Source of the DNA: Linum tenue
Taxonomy: Eukaryota > Streptophyta > Magnoliopsida > Malpighiales > Linaceae
Length of the DNA stretch: 64,000 nt
Assembly (NCBI GenBank): GCA_946122785.1
Contig: CAMGYJ010000007.1
Span: forward strand, 2,248,909 to 2,312,908
Reading direction: 5' to 3'
Part shown: positions 12,876 through 23,786 of the stretch, in pieces
Position numbering within the stretch: the stretch's first letter is position 1
Layout of the letters: each line of letters starts with the position of its first letter
The notes under the pieces: model-generated
Told to the model about the DNA's origin: nothing
Database searches by the model: none
The model's input: the letters and a program-made list of their open reading frames with translations, nothing else
Translations under genes and position numbers: made by a program

Positions 12876-14939
12876 AGGGATGGCGGGGTTTTGGCGAGGA
12901 AAAAGTCGGCGACTTAGACTGTCTGAGTGAAGTCGGAAGAGGGAAAATTGAAGCTAACCGGCGCCGTCTGTTGACTGTTAAAAAGGAAACGGCCTTCTCT
13001 TAAATTCTTTCCTGATAACGGAGAATCATTATACATGATCCACAAAATAATAATTATTTTGGATAATATTCCAAGTAAAAAAAAAAACCCGAGCTACCCG
13101 TTACAAGTTACGATCTTTTACCACTCTCTAACATTTGTTCGTTGTAATCTACCGCTAATGAGGCTAATTATATCAAATTCTAATTTCTATCATGGTGGTA
13201 GAGGATGATAAATAGGTAGTTAGCATAAATATTCACAAACTTTTGCACTTAGTACAAAACGGTTACAAACATTTTATTTGTAACAATACGGTGATAAAAA
13301 TTTGTACTTAGAACAAAACGGTCACAAATTGAACAGAGTGGCCGTTTCATGCGAGCTCAAACTTTTGTTACCGCTTTGTACAACGTTTAAAGTTTTGAAC
13401 GATCAATCACTGTTACAATTCGCTCCAATAGAGGTATGATGGCTTTGTTAATTTATGAGAATTATATGATGGTAACAAAAGATGACAATACTCGTATAAA
13501 AAACAGAGATGACCACCATGATATAATATTTTGCACCACCATGATATAACTAAAAATGTGTCACTTAATGTTTATGTTTTAGCTTCAAAATATGTCGATG
13601 TGGATGACATTATCAGGACAAGACATATTTCGTTAAAATTTTGGAATTTAGGTTAAAATAAACGAAATGTACACTTTATATTTTAGCCTTGAGAATATTT
13701 ATGCATGAGATCTCCTCTCTTATCTAAGGGACATATGGGTTAGACAATAAATTTTGATGAATGTATTGACATGGTCACTCAATCTAAAAAACACAATAGA
13801 TTAATCACAGAATTACCTTTTTTCGTAACAAAATAATTACTCGTGAATAATGATTTGGTCTAGTGGTACTCGTAGTACAACTATCAATAATTTTAACCTG
13901 TAAATTTTAAATTTAAGTCTCTCAAATAGCACCTTATAATAAAATAAATATATCTTTAACACCCTTATAAAAAAAGTAAAACAAAATAATTACTCCATTT
14001 AATTCGTAAGTTTTGTTATGGATTAGTCTAATGCCTTGTTGGGTCCCAAACGGCCAAACCCACCCCATTGATGAGCCAACCCTAACTCATTATTCTTCAT
14101 GCCATCTCTCTTCCTTCTCATCCACCATAATGAAAATTATACCAAAGATGATTCTTGGGCTCCAAAGGTTTGCAAACTTCTATTCGCATGATGATAGATC
14201 TTGAAAGGTTAAAGAAATCAATGTGAAAAAGTGAGTGTTACGGTATTTTGTGCTGAAACTGTAAATTAACTGTAGTTCAATCCCTTCATGCCACATTAAA
14301 CTACATCTATCAATTCTAGTTATGATACAAGGTGGGGTTTTTTACTATCCAAATGCCAATACAGTTTCACAACAACTATTGATTACCTTAATAATATTAT
14401 ATGAATATTATTGCAAATATCATAGTATAGTGTAATAATTTAGGTGAATCCCACATCGATAAAGTACACGAGAGACCCGTGATTCATAAGTAAGAAACAA
14501 ACATTAGCTAACAAGACGTGTTGGAGGAGAGTGGAATGAGCCACGTGGCGGTGGAGGTTAACAGAGCGATGGCCGATTCGCCGGTGAGCAGCTCGCCGAG
14601 GTGATTGTGAGAGTTTGGAGTTTTTTGTTTTCAATGGGTAAATTGTTGGACTAGATGGATGGTTGAGAAATGTGTAGTTTTTTTTTTGTTACGATCGACA
14701 AAGGTGATTGTTAGAGTTTGGAGTTTCGGATTTGATCAAAGTTTAGTAGTAGACTAGTAGTTGTTTTTTTTTATTGGGTTGAGGACTTGGCGGGAAATGG
14801 GTGATTGGTTGGTCCCTTGCGGAAACGCTGCCGTTTTATCATTAGCCGGCTTCATGGTGACGGGAAAATTGGAAAAGCCCGCAAAAATCCCTTTCTTCCC
14901 CAAATCTGGAACTTCCGTTGATTGATTCTGTTCCCGCAT
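12876..14939. other. intergenic region between divergent NUP85 and NFD6-like genes
   Basis: About 2 kb of AT-rich sequence with no supported gene. Two imperfect direct copies of a segment reading ACTTAG(T/A)ACAAAACGGT start near 13246 and 13304, and ACCACCATGATATA occurs twice near 13510-13550. These look like degraded repeats, but no terminal repeats or target-site duplication were found. Confidence 0.5.
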
Positions 14940-14948
14940 AAACCCTAA
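14940..14948 (+). promoter_or_regulatory. telo-box (AAACCCTAA) upstream of the NFD6-like gene
   Basis: A perfect AAACCCTAA lies about 50 bases before the ATG at 14998, oriented with the gene. Confidence 0.55.
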
Positions 14949-14997
14949 TAAAGTCGCCAACTTTACTCCTTTCCCGGGTCTTCACCTTCGGGCATCA

Positions 14998-16648
14998 ATG
15001 GCGACTCGTTACAGAGCTCTTTCAAAATCAACGGTATCTCTCTTCAAACACGCGGTCAACAAGCCCGCCGGCGTCAAACCCACGCCCACCTCGGCCGCTT
15101 CTCTTTTCCCAGCTCGCCCTTCTTCCACATTCTCCAGGTCAAAATCTAGCGTCCGCCCATTTCAATTGAATGCGGAGTTTTCACAAAATACTGAAACTTT
15201 AAGAGGTTGTCCAATTTCTCAGGCCGATTGCTCAGTTGGGTGCTCTTCAATCGCTTCTCCCGCTTCACTCCGCGGTCTCTTCAGCTCGTCTCACGTCGTG
15301 CCTCGGCATCGATTCCACCAGCTCGCGGTCGTTGTCTCAGGGTATGCTCTGCAGTGCGAACCCAGGAGTTTGATAAATCTCTCCCAAATGTTTTGTGTGT
15401 TGGTTATCTGTAAGCAACTTTTTACTCTTCCATTCACTTCCTTGTGTTGTTTACTTCGTGCTCGTATTTGAAAGCAGTTGAATTGCATCTCTGTGCTTCC
15501 ATTTCCCCCCCCCCCCCCCCCCCCTCTCCTACTAACTTACTGCTAGATAGGAAATGCCACGAACCACAACAATTAACTGGCGAATTGCAGTTGTTAAGTG
15601 AGGAGAGAAATGGTGCATTTGATACTTCAGGAGGGGCATTACAAGAGTGCAACAATGGTCCTTCACTCGATACGTAACTTGTACATCACGCGATCGCTAT
15701 GGGTCAGTAGAGAGAGCCTTTGGGAAACAGATAGATGATACTGATTCGGATGCCTCCTTATTCGAGGTTTAGATTATCTTAACTTGGAGCAGTAAGGTTA
15801 CTTTGCTCGACCGTTCAACACTTCAAATATCTCCTTGAACCACAAGATAGATAGGGGCTATCATATCAGACTACTGACAGGCTGACAGTTTCCTTTTCCA
15901 ATTGTGCATACGGGAGTGCATAGGGTCAGCCAAATAACTTATCTTCAATGGATATGCTGGGGATTTGCATCAGGTCGATAATGTCTTGCTTTTTCTGTAG
16001 TAATTCCTTCGAAAGCATACTGTGTGCTCTTTGGCAAGACATAAACTAGGTACATCATTACCTATATGTCGTATCAGTTCTCAAATTGTATACACTATTC
16101 AGTTGAGTAATTTGGTTTTTATCTGGAGATGAGGCCATTGTCATGTCGTTGGCCCTATAGTCTATCTTTGAATTCTCTTCATTTTCGAAGTTGAATGATT
16201 ATGAAATTTTCAAAATTTTCTTTCTTCCCAACACCTTAAAACGTTACATAAACTGGAACTAGCGTCTTGAGAGGTTCATCTTACAGTTTACCATTGAAAT
16301 GGCCAATTTCTGATTCTCAACCCAGTAAGACTTCTCTTGTCTAATCCAGTCCACAGCATCGGGGGGATTGATTATTAGAGTTACCTAGTGAATGGACCAA
16401 ACAGATCACTATGACTCTTATCTCATCTTATTCACTATCAATTTGTATCTTATTCTGGTTATTAAACATATGATTCGACTTGATTGCTAGAGCATTCTGT
16501 TGAAACTTGTTTCTAATCATCATATGCTCTTTAATTGCCTCTATTAGAACATTTTCAAGTGAATAAGTGATGCCAATTTTGCCACTCTTAAGATGGCATT
16601 TTGTTTCCAAATTGTTTTGCAGAGCTGGGATTGAGCGTGCCTCGATAA
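14998..16648 (+). CDS. NUCLEAR FUSION DEFECTIVE 6-like small organelle protein
   Basis: Three exons join in phase: 14998-15137, 15223-15341 and 16623-16648, giving 94 residues. Exon 1 encodes a basic, Ser/Ala-rich N-terminus (MATRYRALSKSTVSLFKHAV), typical of a mitochondrial or plastid presequence. Exon 2 carries the family core PIAQLGALQSLLPLHSAV followed by ARLTSCL. The tiny third exon encodes ELGLSVPR and a stop, which matches the C-terminus I remember for one isoform class of NFD6-like proteins. NFD6 is required for karyogamy in Arabidopsis gametophytes and localises to mitochondria; the molecular role is unknown. Read-through of exon 2 into the intron would give a different C-terminus ending near 15470. 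The last exon is distant (1.28 kb), so it rests on phase, a good acceptor and family similarity. Confidence 0.8.
15505..15524. repeat. homopolymer C tract (20 C) in intron 2 of the NFD6-like gene
   Basis: An uninterrupted run of 20 cytosines. It is G-rich on the other strand and is a likely site of polymerase slippage and sequencing error. Confidence 0.95.
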
Positions 16649-19141
16649 CGAACCAAGTCAGACGAAGAACACATCTCGTTCTGAACTCACATTCTGTCAC
16701 GAGAGAGTTTCGTCTTCGTCTCACAGGAGTAACAATAAAAATCTTGGATGTGACTCTGCTGCTGTACTTTTGTGGATTGTTGTCACATCCCTTGTACCGA
16801 ATTCAAATTTTTTGGATAGGAATAGCATCATACCCATTATTACTACATCACTGGTAGAGAAATGAAGCTGTCTGCTGCTCTCTTTCATCTGTATCTGCCA
16901 TTGATTGTTTATGGGCAGTTCTTGGCCTGACACTAGCCAAAAACGACTGGGTGGTTGGTTTCATTTCTTCTCATTATCTATCAGGAGGCAACAATGCATG
17001 GCCATATTGTCAACATTGCTTTGAGTTTCTGTCATTGAACAAGGAACAGATAAGGCATGGGGGCAGGGAAGTTGTTGTGTTCATATACCAACTTAGGTGA
17101 GATTAAGAGGTAAATGTCCTAATGCCACCATGATATTAACTCTGGTTTCCCTGACCTTTCTCTGGTATCTTCTCCAATCTTCTGCTGTTTCCATGATCAA
17201 CCCTGCACTTCACAGTTCATATCAGCTACCCAGAACATCCCAGTACTTCCTCTTACTTAACTAAGCTACCTTGTCCTTCAATGGTGGCCATGTCTAGGCA
17301 ATTCTTGTGTGGTGAAAGTACTGGTAATTGCAGGTAAGTCAAGTGATGGTCCTGAGAAGAAAGAGAAGGAGGGGACAAGCACTTTTGGTTGACACATGGA
17401 AGTGCATTCCTCCCCCATGCATCTGTGCTTTGGGAAGCTCTCATGCATGCAAATGCAATTATGTTTATAGTTTACTGATATATGTGCTTTTAGATGTTTT
17501 TGCCTTTTTTCTCGGATTGGGAAAAGGGGGCAAAATCTTGACGTGAAATTGCTTTTGTTTGTCTGGAGGAGTCGGGCCGAGAGTGGAATTGCTTTTCTCA
17601 TCTATCCTTTTCTCATGACAGCTCCTTTTCAAGCTCTCTCTCAGTTAGTTATAAAAAAAAAACTATTTTCTTGTACTTTTTTTCCTAGTTCTATAAATAA
17701 ATCCTTTTACAACCCCCTTCCAAGTGGGAATCAACCCATGAAGGTTGCTCCTACTATAATTAGTGGTTAACATAACCGTCCGATATTGACAGGATCGTGA
17801 AGATTTAAACACGAGATTTTTCAATAAAGATTTTGATATCATGTCATATCGAATAATTCACCAGTTCATCATGATGAGTTTCTTAAGTGGTTGAACATAT
17901 GTTCAAGTGTGAATATGGTTTTCGTACATCTGATTTCCTTGTATGACGAGCCACCAATGTTTGGAAGATGGGTTGTCGGTTGGTACAACCATATACCGTA
18001 GATCACTAAACTCTAGCAAGAACGTGAGATCATGAAACTCCAAATCTCCAATGCAACAATTCGATCCACGATAAAATGCGAAATTCTTCATTTACAGAGA
18101 TATCTCTCTCGCATGGTCGCGAATATTCCCAGTATCTAGCTAGCTAGCTAGCTCATCAAGACTTCTAGCTTCGCAACCAATCTAAACACCGACACATAAT
18201 ATGACTTCGAACCCAGAACTAAATTGACTATATCTATCTGAGAAGACGACTACTGATAAGATACATGAAACCCATAACAAAAAAAAACATTCCACAACAA
18301 CTCGAATCGAACAACTCCACCATCATCATCACTCATCAACCTCTCTTGGGTAGAGTAACTTTTAACTTGGTATTTGAAGTGGGGGGAATTTTGGGTGCTT
18401 GTGCAACACCCTCTTTCCTTCCTTCCTTCCTCCATGGATGGAATAAGAATCAATCCTCTGCTGCTCCCTGCCACTGCTCTGCCCACTTATTAGTATCTTA
18501 GCTAGCTTTGCTGCAGATCAGTGGCCTCACATGAAAGCTGCTCAGAGAACCAAAACCCTTTGACTAAAATACAAGCTAACTCTGCTAACCCTAACATCCC
18601 TCTTTCTCTCTCTACTTTAATTTCTTTTCTACCCCACTTTTCAATTTAACCATTAATAATAGGCCAATCACCGACTCCACCCTTAATCTTTGCTTAATTA
18701 ATGAATTAATTAATCAAAACATTTACTTCTGTTTATTTATTTACTTACTTTTTGGGTTTATCTTTTAAACATGACCCATGAATATCGCTCTGAGACTGAG
18801 AGTGAGAGGAAGCACGTGATCCTCTGCATGGAGAGACCACATTAAAGCTTAAACCCTCCCTTTCTTTACTAATTAATTAAGTTTGATAATCAAAGGGACA
18901 CGTGAGCACTGCAAATTTTGCTTCCCCTCCACATTGGGGGTTAATTAAATAAATAATAAGTTGGTGATAAAAAAAATTAATTGAATACTAATCATTTATA
19001 CAAAATTATAATCTACTTGCCTGCTTGTGTGCAGTGCAGTGCAGGTCTTTGGATCAGTGTAGAGTGGTACTGTAGAGCCTGCATAGGATCGTGCATCAAT
19101 GTGCTATATTATCGTAATCAATTTTATCACCAATTAAAAAA

Positions 19142-19157
19142 TTAGGGTTAGGGTTTA
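19142..19157. repeat. short interstitial telomere-like repeat
   Basis: TTAGGGTTAGGGTTTA is two tandem units of a telomere-type motif. It is longer than a single telo-box and stands more than 1 kb from any gene start found here. Confidence 0.6.
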
Positions 19158-19829
19158 TATTATGTTTTATTTTACAGTGTAAAGAAGGGAAAAATGAGAT
19201 TAATATTTGGGAAATTTGTATATATGTTATCTTTCTCCCTCGAACTTGTAAATGGAGTTTGGGGAAATTCATGCAACAAACTTAAGTAAAAGGAAGGAAA
19301 CAATAAGCTGCAAAAACCTCTTTGGTTTTCTAACATTCTCTGGGATATGAACGATCCCAATCCAATCCCATCAATCAGCCCACCGGCCACCTCTCATTAC
19401 CAACAACTCATATATGAAGTCTTTGCACTGAAATTTATGTTGATATCATATGCATATTTATGCAAGTTTAGGTTGGCATATTGGCAAAATGCAGGGGTGA
19501 GTATGTATCCTCTAGCCACATCCACCCTCAATATTAATGGGGACGAACCCATATATCGTCAAGAACTAGGTCGATACCAGTAAGTTGAGATGTTGGGAGA
19601 GATTCGAATATGAATCTTTCTATATCACTTGTCTTGTTCAGACCAGTTGCTCACCTGCTTCTTCTGGTGATTCTCGAGTTATTGGAACCAGCTGGATATT
19701 ATCAACAGATCGGCAACAATGCGTTTTATTTGAGAGTGCTCGTGTTTGAATTCTCGCGACGACACTCTTATGTTGTCGATTGATTGCTTATTAAGTGCGA
19801 GATATGGTGATGTTGCCGGTCGTTTTCTT

Positions 19830-19832
<3 letters not shown>

Positions 19833-19867
<35 letters not shown>
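19833..19867. repeat. (GA)n microsatellite
   Basis: About 17 GA dinucleotides in intergenic sequence, roughly 650 bases downstream of the GATA gene's stop codon. Confidence 0.95.
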
Positions 19868-19871
<4 letters not shown>

Positions 19872-20515
19872 GCTCAATGGGAACTGGTCGGGGTGCGGAG
19901 ATGGTCGGAGCTGATCTTGCCATGGAATTTGGAATCCAATTGGCGACGGAACAAAAGTAATTTGCTGTTGAGATGATATATTGTTTGTCAGACCGTCACT
20001 CATTCGTAAGCTTGATTCCAACAAGAAGACTATTTTTGCTCGAGATTTGGTGCGATACGCATACATTAAAACGACAACTCCCAGATATCCAAGTCAATTG
20101 AAACCTTGATTTTTTTTCTTATTGATGCTATCATCTATCTATACCTCACTAGCCCACATCGCAATCCGTAGCATGCTTTTTCATTTGACAACTCGCAATT
20201 GCCATGCACTATAATAAACAACCAAACAAAAACTAATTGCATGCAAATAGCTAACCTCATTACGTAAAATCACCAAGGGCAAAACTCGTGTATAGTCTGA
20301 GAAATTTTTTTTTGGAAAATGCTAGGCAAAACCCCAAAAAAAAAGCAAGAAAATTAAACCAAATATAGAAAGAAAATTAGAATGCGGGGGAGAAAAAAAA
20401 GAAGATTAAGCGAAACTCACTAAACTCCGTGACTTGTTGTTTCTCGCCTATCCTAAATTTACCCTTTTAAGACAAAAAATTAAAAGAAAAAAGAGTGAAG
20501 AGAAAAAAGCCCCCG

Positions 20516-21923
20516 CTAAATGAGCTGCCGGTAATCGGGGCCCACGTGTTGGTGAATCAAGTAATCGTCACCGCCACCGTTGGATGCGACGTCGTACACC
20601 ACGCTTTGACGGTGGTGATTATGATGAGAATGGCCGTGGAAGAACGGTTGCTGCTGCTGATGATGATGATGGGAAGACGACGTCGTATTGACCGTGTGGT
20701 GGTGGTGGGGCCCGCGCATCATCATCTCCTTCTGCCGCCGCAGCTCCATCACCTTCCGGTGCGAGTTGGAGTGCTTCGTCAGCACGAACGTCGGGCTCGC
20801 CGCCGGCCTGTACTCCGGCACCAGCCTCCCGGACTTGTACCGGACCCCGCACGCGTTGCACAGCGTCTTCGGGCCCATTGGGCCCGTCCGCCACTGCGGC
20901 GTCTTGTCGGTGGCGCAGTGCAGGCACCTCCTCCCCTCCCCGCCGCCGTTGCTCCCCCCTCCGCCTCCGCCGCCGCCGCCGTCTCTCTTCTTCGGCGTCG
21001 TAGATTTCACCGTCTTCTTCCCCATCATCATCATCGCCGGGTGCTGGTGCAAAAACGCCGTGGCCGCCGTCGGCGGCAACGGCGGCGGAGGTGGGGCGAC
21101 GGTGAGCTCCGGCGGGTCGGCGGCGGAGGAGGAGGTGGAGGAAGACGGGGAGAGGACGAGGAGGCGGGACGCCCAGTTGCACGCCGCCGCGCGGGACCGC
21201 TTGCTCCTGGCCTTCGCCGGGACGGAGACGTCGGCGGTGAAAATGGGGTTGTTGTTGTTGTTGTTGCCGGCGGTGGGATTCTCGGGGACGAAATTGCTGC
21301 CGGCGGCGTGGTGGGATGAAGATTTCATCCCGGAGATGAGCTGCTGCTTTTGCAGTTCCTCGCTGGAGAACGATTCCTCCACGAAATTCGACAGCCATTC
21401 CAGCTCCGCCAAATCGTCGTACTGTACGGTCACCGGAAAAGGACAAAAAATAAAAAAGAGAACACAATTAATTACGCTCAAATCCGAATTATCGCTAATG
21501 GTCTCGCTCAATTACAGAAGAAATATTGAACCTATTGAAGAATCAATTTTAATTAAAAAAAACATGGGGTTAAATTGAATTAATTACCGGGACGCAGAGG
21601 TCGTTGGAGAAGTGGGAGTCGGAGAAAGGTGCGGCGGCCGGAGGAAGAGGAGGAGCGGGAGGGTCGGAGCCGGAGGAGGAATTGCAGCTGTTGTCGACGG
21701 TGGAGGAGTCGGCGGTCAATACGGCGTCGTTTTCCTCCTCCTCCTCCTCCTCGTCGTCCTCGTTGGAGAAATCCAAGAGGTCTTCCACGACGAAATGCTC
21801 ACTTCCACCACCACCGCCATTACTGGGCTTGGAATTGTCAATACTAGAGTGCTGCTTTTCGTTAGCCGCGCAGAATCCTCCTCCTCCGCCATTGTTAGAT
21901 TGGTACAATTCTGGTGCTTCCAT
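20516..21923 (-). CDS. GATA transcription factor, subfamily A (GATA9-like)
   Basis: Two exons, 21923-21588 and 21421-20516, join in phase to 413 residues. A single class IV zinc finger spans about residues 278-303 with spacing C-x2-C-x18-C-x2-C (CLHC, then [18 protein letters not shown]), followed by the basic tail [20 protein letters not shown] that makes plant GATA fingers bind WGATAR. Exon 1 contains the acidic segment [21 protein letters not shown], and exon 2 begins with [17 protein letters not shown]; both are hallmarks of subfamily A. The protein is rich in homopolymers (Gly, Asn, Pro, Ser, His, Gln), which explains why it is longer than the Arabidopsis members at roughly 300-340 residues. 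Its location is nuclear. The intron position, between the acidic region and the ELEWLS motif, is the usual one for this subfamily. Confidence 0.95.
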
Positions 21924-22029
21924 TACCCCTTTTCCTGTCTAATTTTTTTTCTTCCCCGGTATAATTTGAGGGAGGGAGAGTGGAGTGTGGAGAGGGAATT
22001 GGGTGTTGTGTGAAGAAGAAAGTGAGTTA

Positions 22030-22122
22030 GAGAGAGAGAGAGAGAGAGCAATGGAGGAAAGGGAAGGAAGAAGAAAGGAAAGCGAGGTTGTAGGCAGTGA
22101 TGAGAGAGAGAGAGAGAGAGAG
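22030..22122. repeat. two (GA)n arrays in the GATA gene 5' leader/promoter
   Basis: GA arrays at 22030-22048 and 22102-22122 read as (CT)n on the GATA coding strand, 110-200 bases before its ATG. CT-rich leader repeats of this kind are bound by plant BBR/BPC (GAGA-binding) factors, so a regulatory role is possible but is only inferred. Confidence 0.7.
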
Positions 22123-23442
22123 GGGAAGTTTTGGGTTTGCGTTAGAAGGGGGACAGGGGAGGACAGCTACAAATATGGAGGTGCCATTTTGACGAGGAAA
22201 GGTGAAGTGAATAACCCGCAAAATTAACACCATTCCCAAAAGTCACTCACTGTAAGAAATACAAAAAAAAAAAAAAAAAAAGAGAAATGAACAACTTGAT
22301 AAAAAAAAATAAAAGGTGAAGGTGCTTTCAAGCTCGAAGTCGTTTTGTGTTTATCGGTTTCAATTAAAATCGTTGCTGGTCTTGATTTGAAGCTCTAAGA
22401 GAAAATCAAAAAATCATTAAAGCGCTCTTGACAATTTGGTTCACATTTCTCAGGAAAAAAATGTTTTGACTTGTGAGTCATTTTTTTGGGTTGAGAACGC
22501 TACGACTCGGTTGAACCGATATTCTACCCTTATCTATGGGCATGGTCACCCCTTTGCACTCGAACCTACCAAAGTCTGCAACTTCAGACCGAATTCAACC
22601 ATAACTTCTAATTCCGCAACTCTATTAGGAAACCATGTTTTGGGTACACAAATTCAGCCGACCTTGACTCATAACCATTGTCAGCCATGTTTACGAAAGG
22701 CAGGGAATACGATGTCTCGATTTGTGAATAAAAAATGTGTACGTCTTGTTCCCATCTTCTCATGTTATTCGATCAATCGATCGATCCAGAAATTTAAAAT
22801 TGAATGTGTATTCAAATTGATGTTGTCGTCTTCATTGCATCGGCAACTAGCTCGATTCACTTTTTAACATTTACATTATTCCTCTTTCGGTCTTTCCCCC
22901 AACTCGTAGGTTTCTTCTTTACACTTGAAAAAGATTAGTGACCTAGGTTCTTAATTAATTAGAGAAAGAGGGTAATTAAGACGTGGAAAAGGAAGGACAA
23001 AAAACAAACAAACACCTGACACTCCCAGCTGCTTCCTACGTTAATTAATTTATCTCAATTCATATAATTTACATTAATTAACCTCACAATCCGCTGCACC
23101 ATCCACCAGTGAGCACGACGGCCTGCATTTACACGTTACATGAATACAAAAGATAAATCAAATTACCACCTGCCCTTTGCTCTCTGCTCTCCACTAATCT
23201 TAACAGATTTCTCGGGATTAACTGCGACTGTGTTGGATGTCGGTTCTGAGCTCACGTAGCAAAACACATCCAGCAGGTGACAGAAGGATGAAGGAGAAGC
23301 AGGGCAGTAGAAAGTAAGAACCGGGTAAGAGTATCGTAGTAACAGAAAAATCACAATGGATTTACGTCGTTCATTAATACAATTTATGTTAACTAAATCA
23401 CAGGCAGGATTTAGAAGAGATCCGATTCACCCACTGTACTTA
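22123..23442. other. intergenic region upstream of the GATA gene
   Basis: An A19 homopolymer-like tract lies near 22263-22281. The longest open frame (22436-22867) has no recognisable domain and no coding bias. Nothing else supported. Confidence 0.5.
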
Positions 23443-23783
23443 GGGCCCGTTTGCTTGTTGGATTTGAAAATGAAGGTTTTGAGTTTTAAAAACCTTTGGA
23501 TTTATGATGGATTTGTTGCATCATGGATTTGGAAGAGTACATTGTTTGTTTAGTTGATTTTTTATTATGGATTTGTCTCACATTTTTCTATTGTCAAATC
23601 GAAAATGAAATGTGGGATTTACAAATCCGTGGGATCCACGGATTTGGTTCTAAAAAAGGGGTCCAAATCCGTGGACCCCACGAATATGTGTCCCCTCAAC
23701 AAACAAAGGATTTGTGTCAACTCCATGATGCTTGGGATTTGGGTTCCAAATCCATCACCCAAATCCCACAAACAAACGACCCC
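23443..23783. mobile_element. Tourist-like MITE (PIF/Harbinger type), 341 bp
   Basis: The element is flanked by 3-bp target-site duplications TTA at 23440-23442 and 23784-23786. Its ends are imperfect inverted repeats: GGGCCCGTTTGCTTGTTGG on the left and, reverse-complemented, GGGGTCGTTTGTTTGTGGG on the right, both followed by ATTT. A TWA target site and a G-rich end followed by GTTTG are typical of Tourist/PIF-Harbinger MITEs. The interior has no coding capacity but carries a 10-bp palindrome (AAATCCGTGG at 23623-23632 and its complement at 23636-23645) and several copies of an AAATCC motif. Confidence 0.85.
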
Positions 23784-23786
23784 TTA

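Larger units (their letters stand above)
16649..20515. other. intergenic region, 3.9 kb, no supported gene
   Basis: Only short unrelated open frames. Notable simple features are a CTAGCTAGCTAGCTAG run near 18136-18152, TTCC repeats near 18417-18430, AATTAATTAAT tracts near 18695-18712 and 18870-18880, a telomere-like TTAGGGTTAGGGTTTA at 19142-19157 and a (GA)n array at 19833-19867. I compared the sequence by eye with common plant miRNAs and found no convincing hairpin. Confidence 0.55.

Noticed and set aside
17036..17062. Sequence resembling the miR408 5' arm (AAGGAACAGATAAGGCATGG).
   Set aside because: No copy of the mature 3' arm or any complementary segment follows within 250 bases.
20495..21578. 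Long open frames on the plus strand and in another minus frame opposite the GATA gene.
   Set aside because: They are shadows of the GC-rich GATA exon, with runs of Arg/Val/Gly produced by translating CCG/GGC repeats out of frame.
22436..22867. Open frame of 143 codons upstream of the GATA gene.
   Set aside because: No recognisable domain, no codon bias, surrounded by AT-rich spacer, with no splice partners or conserved motifs.
23283..23313. A 14-base match (GGAGAAGCAGGGCA) to the core of miR164 with a partly complementary segment about 110 bases upstream.
   Set aside because: The match covers only 14 of 21 bases and lies on the 3' arm, whereas miR164 comes from the 5' arm. Pairing has several mismatches and bulges, and the loop is long. 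Probably chance.
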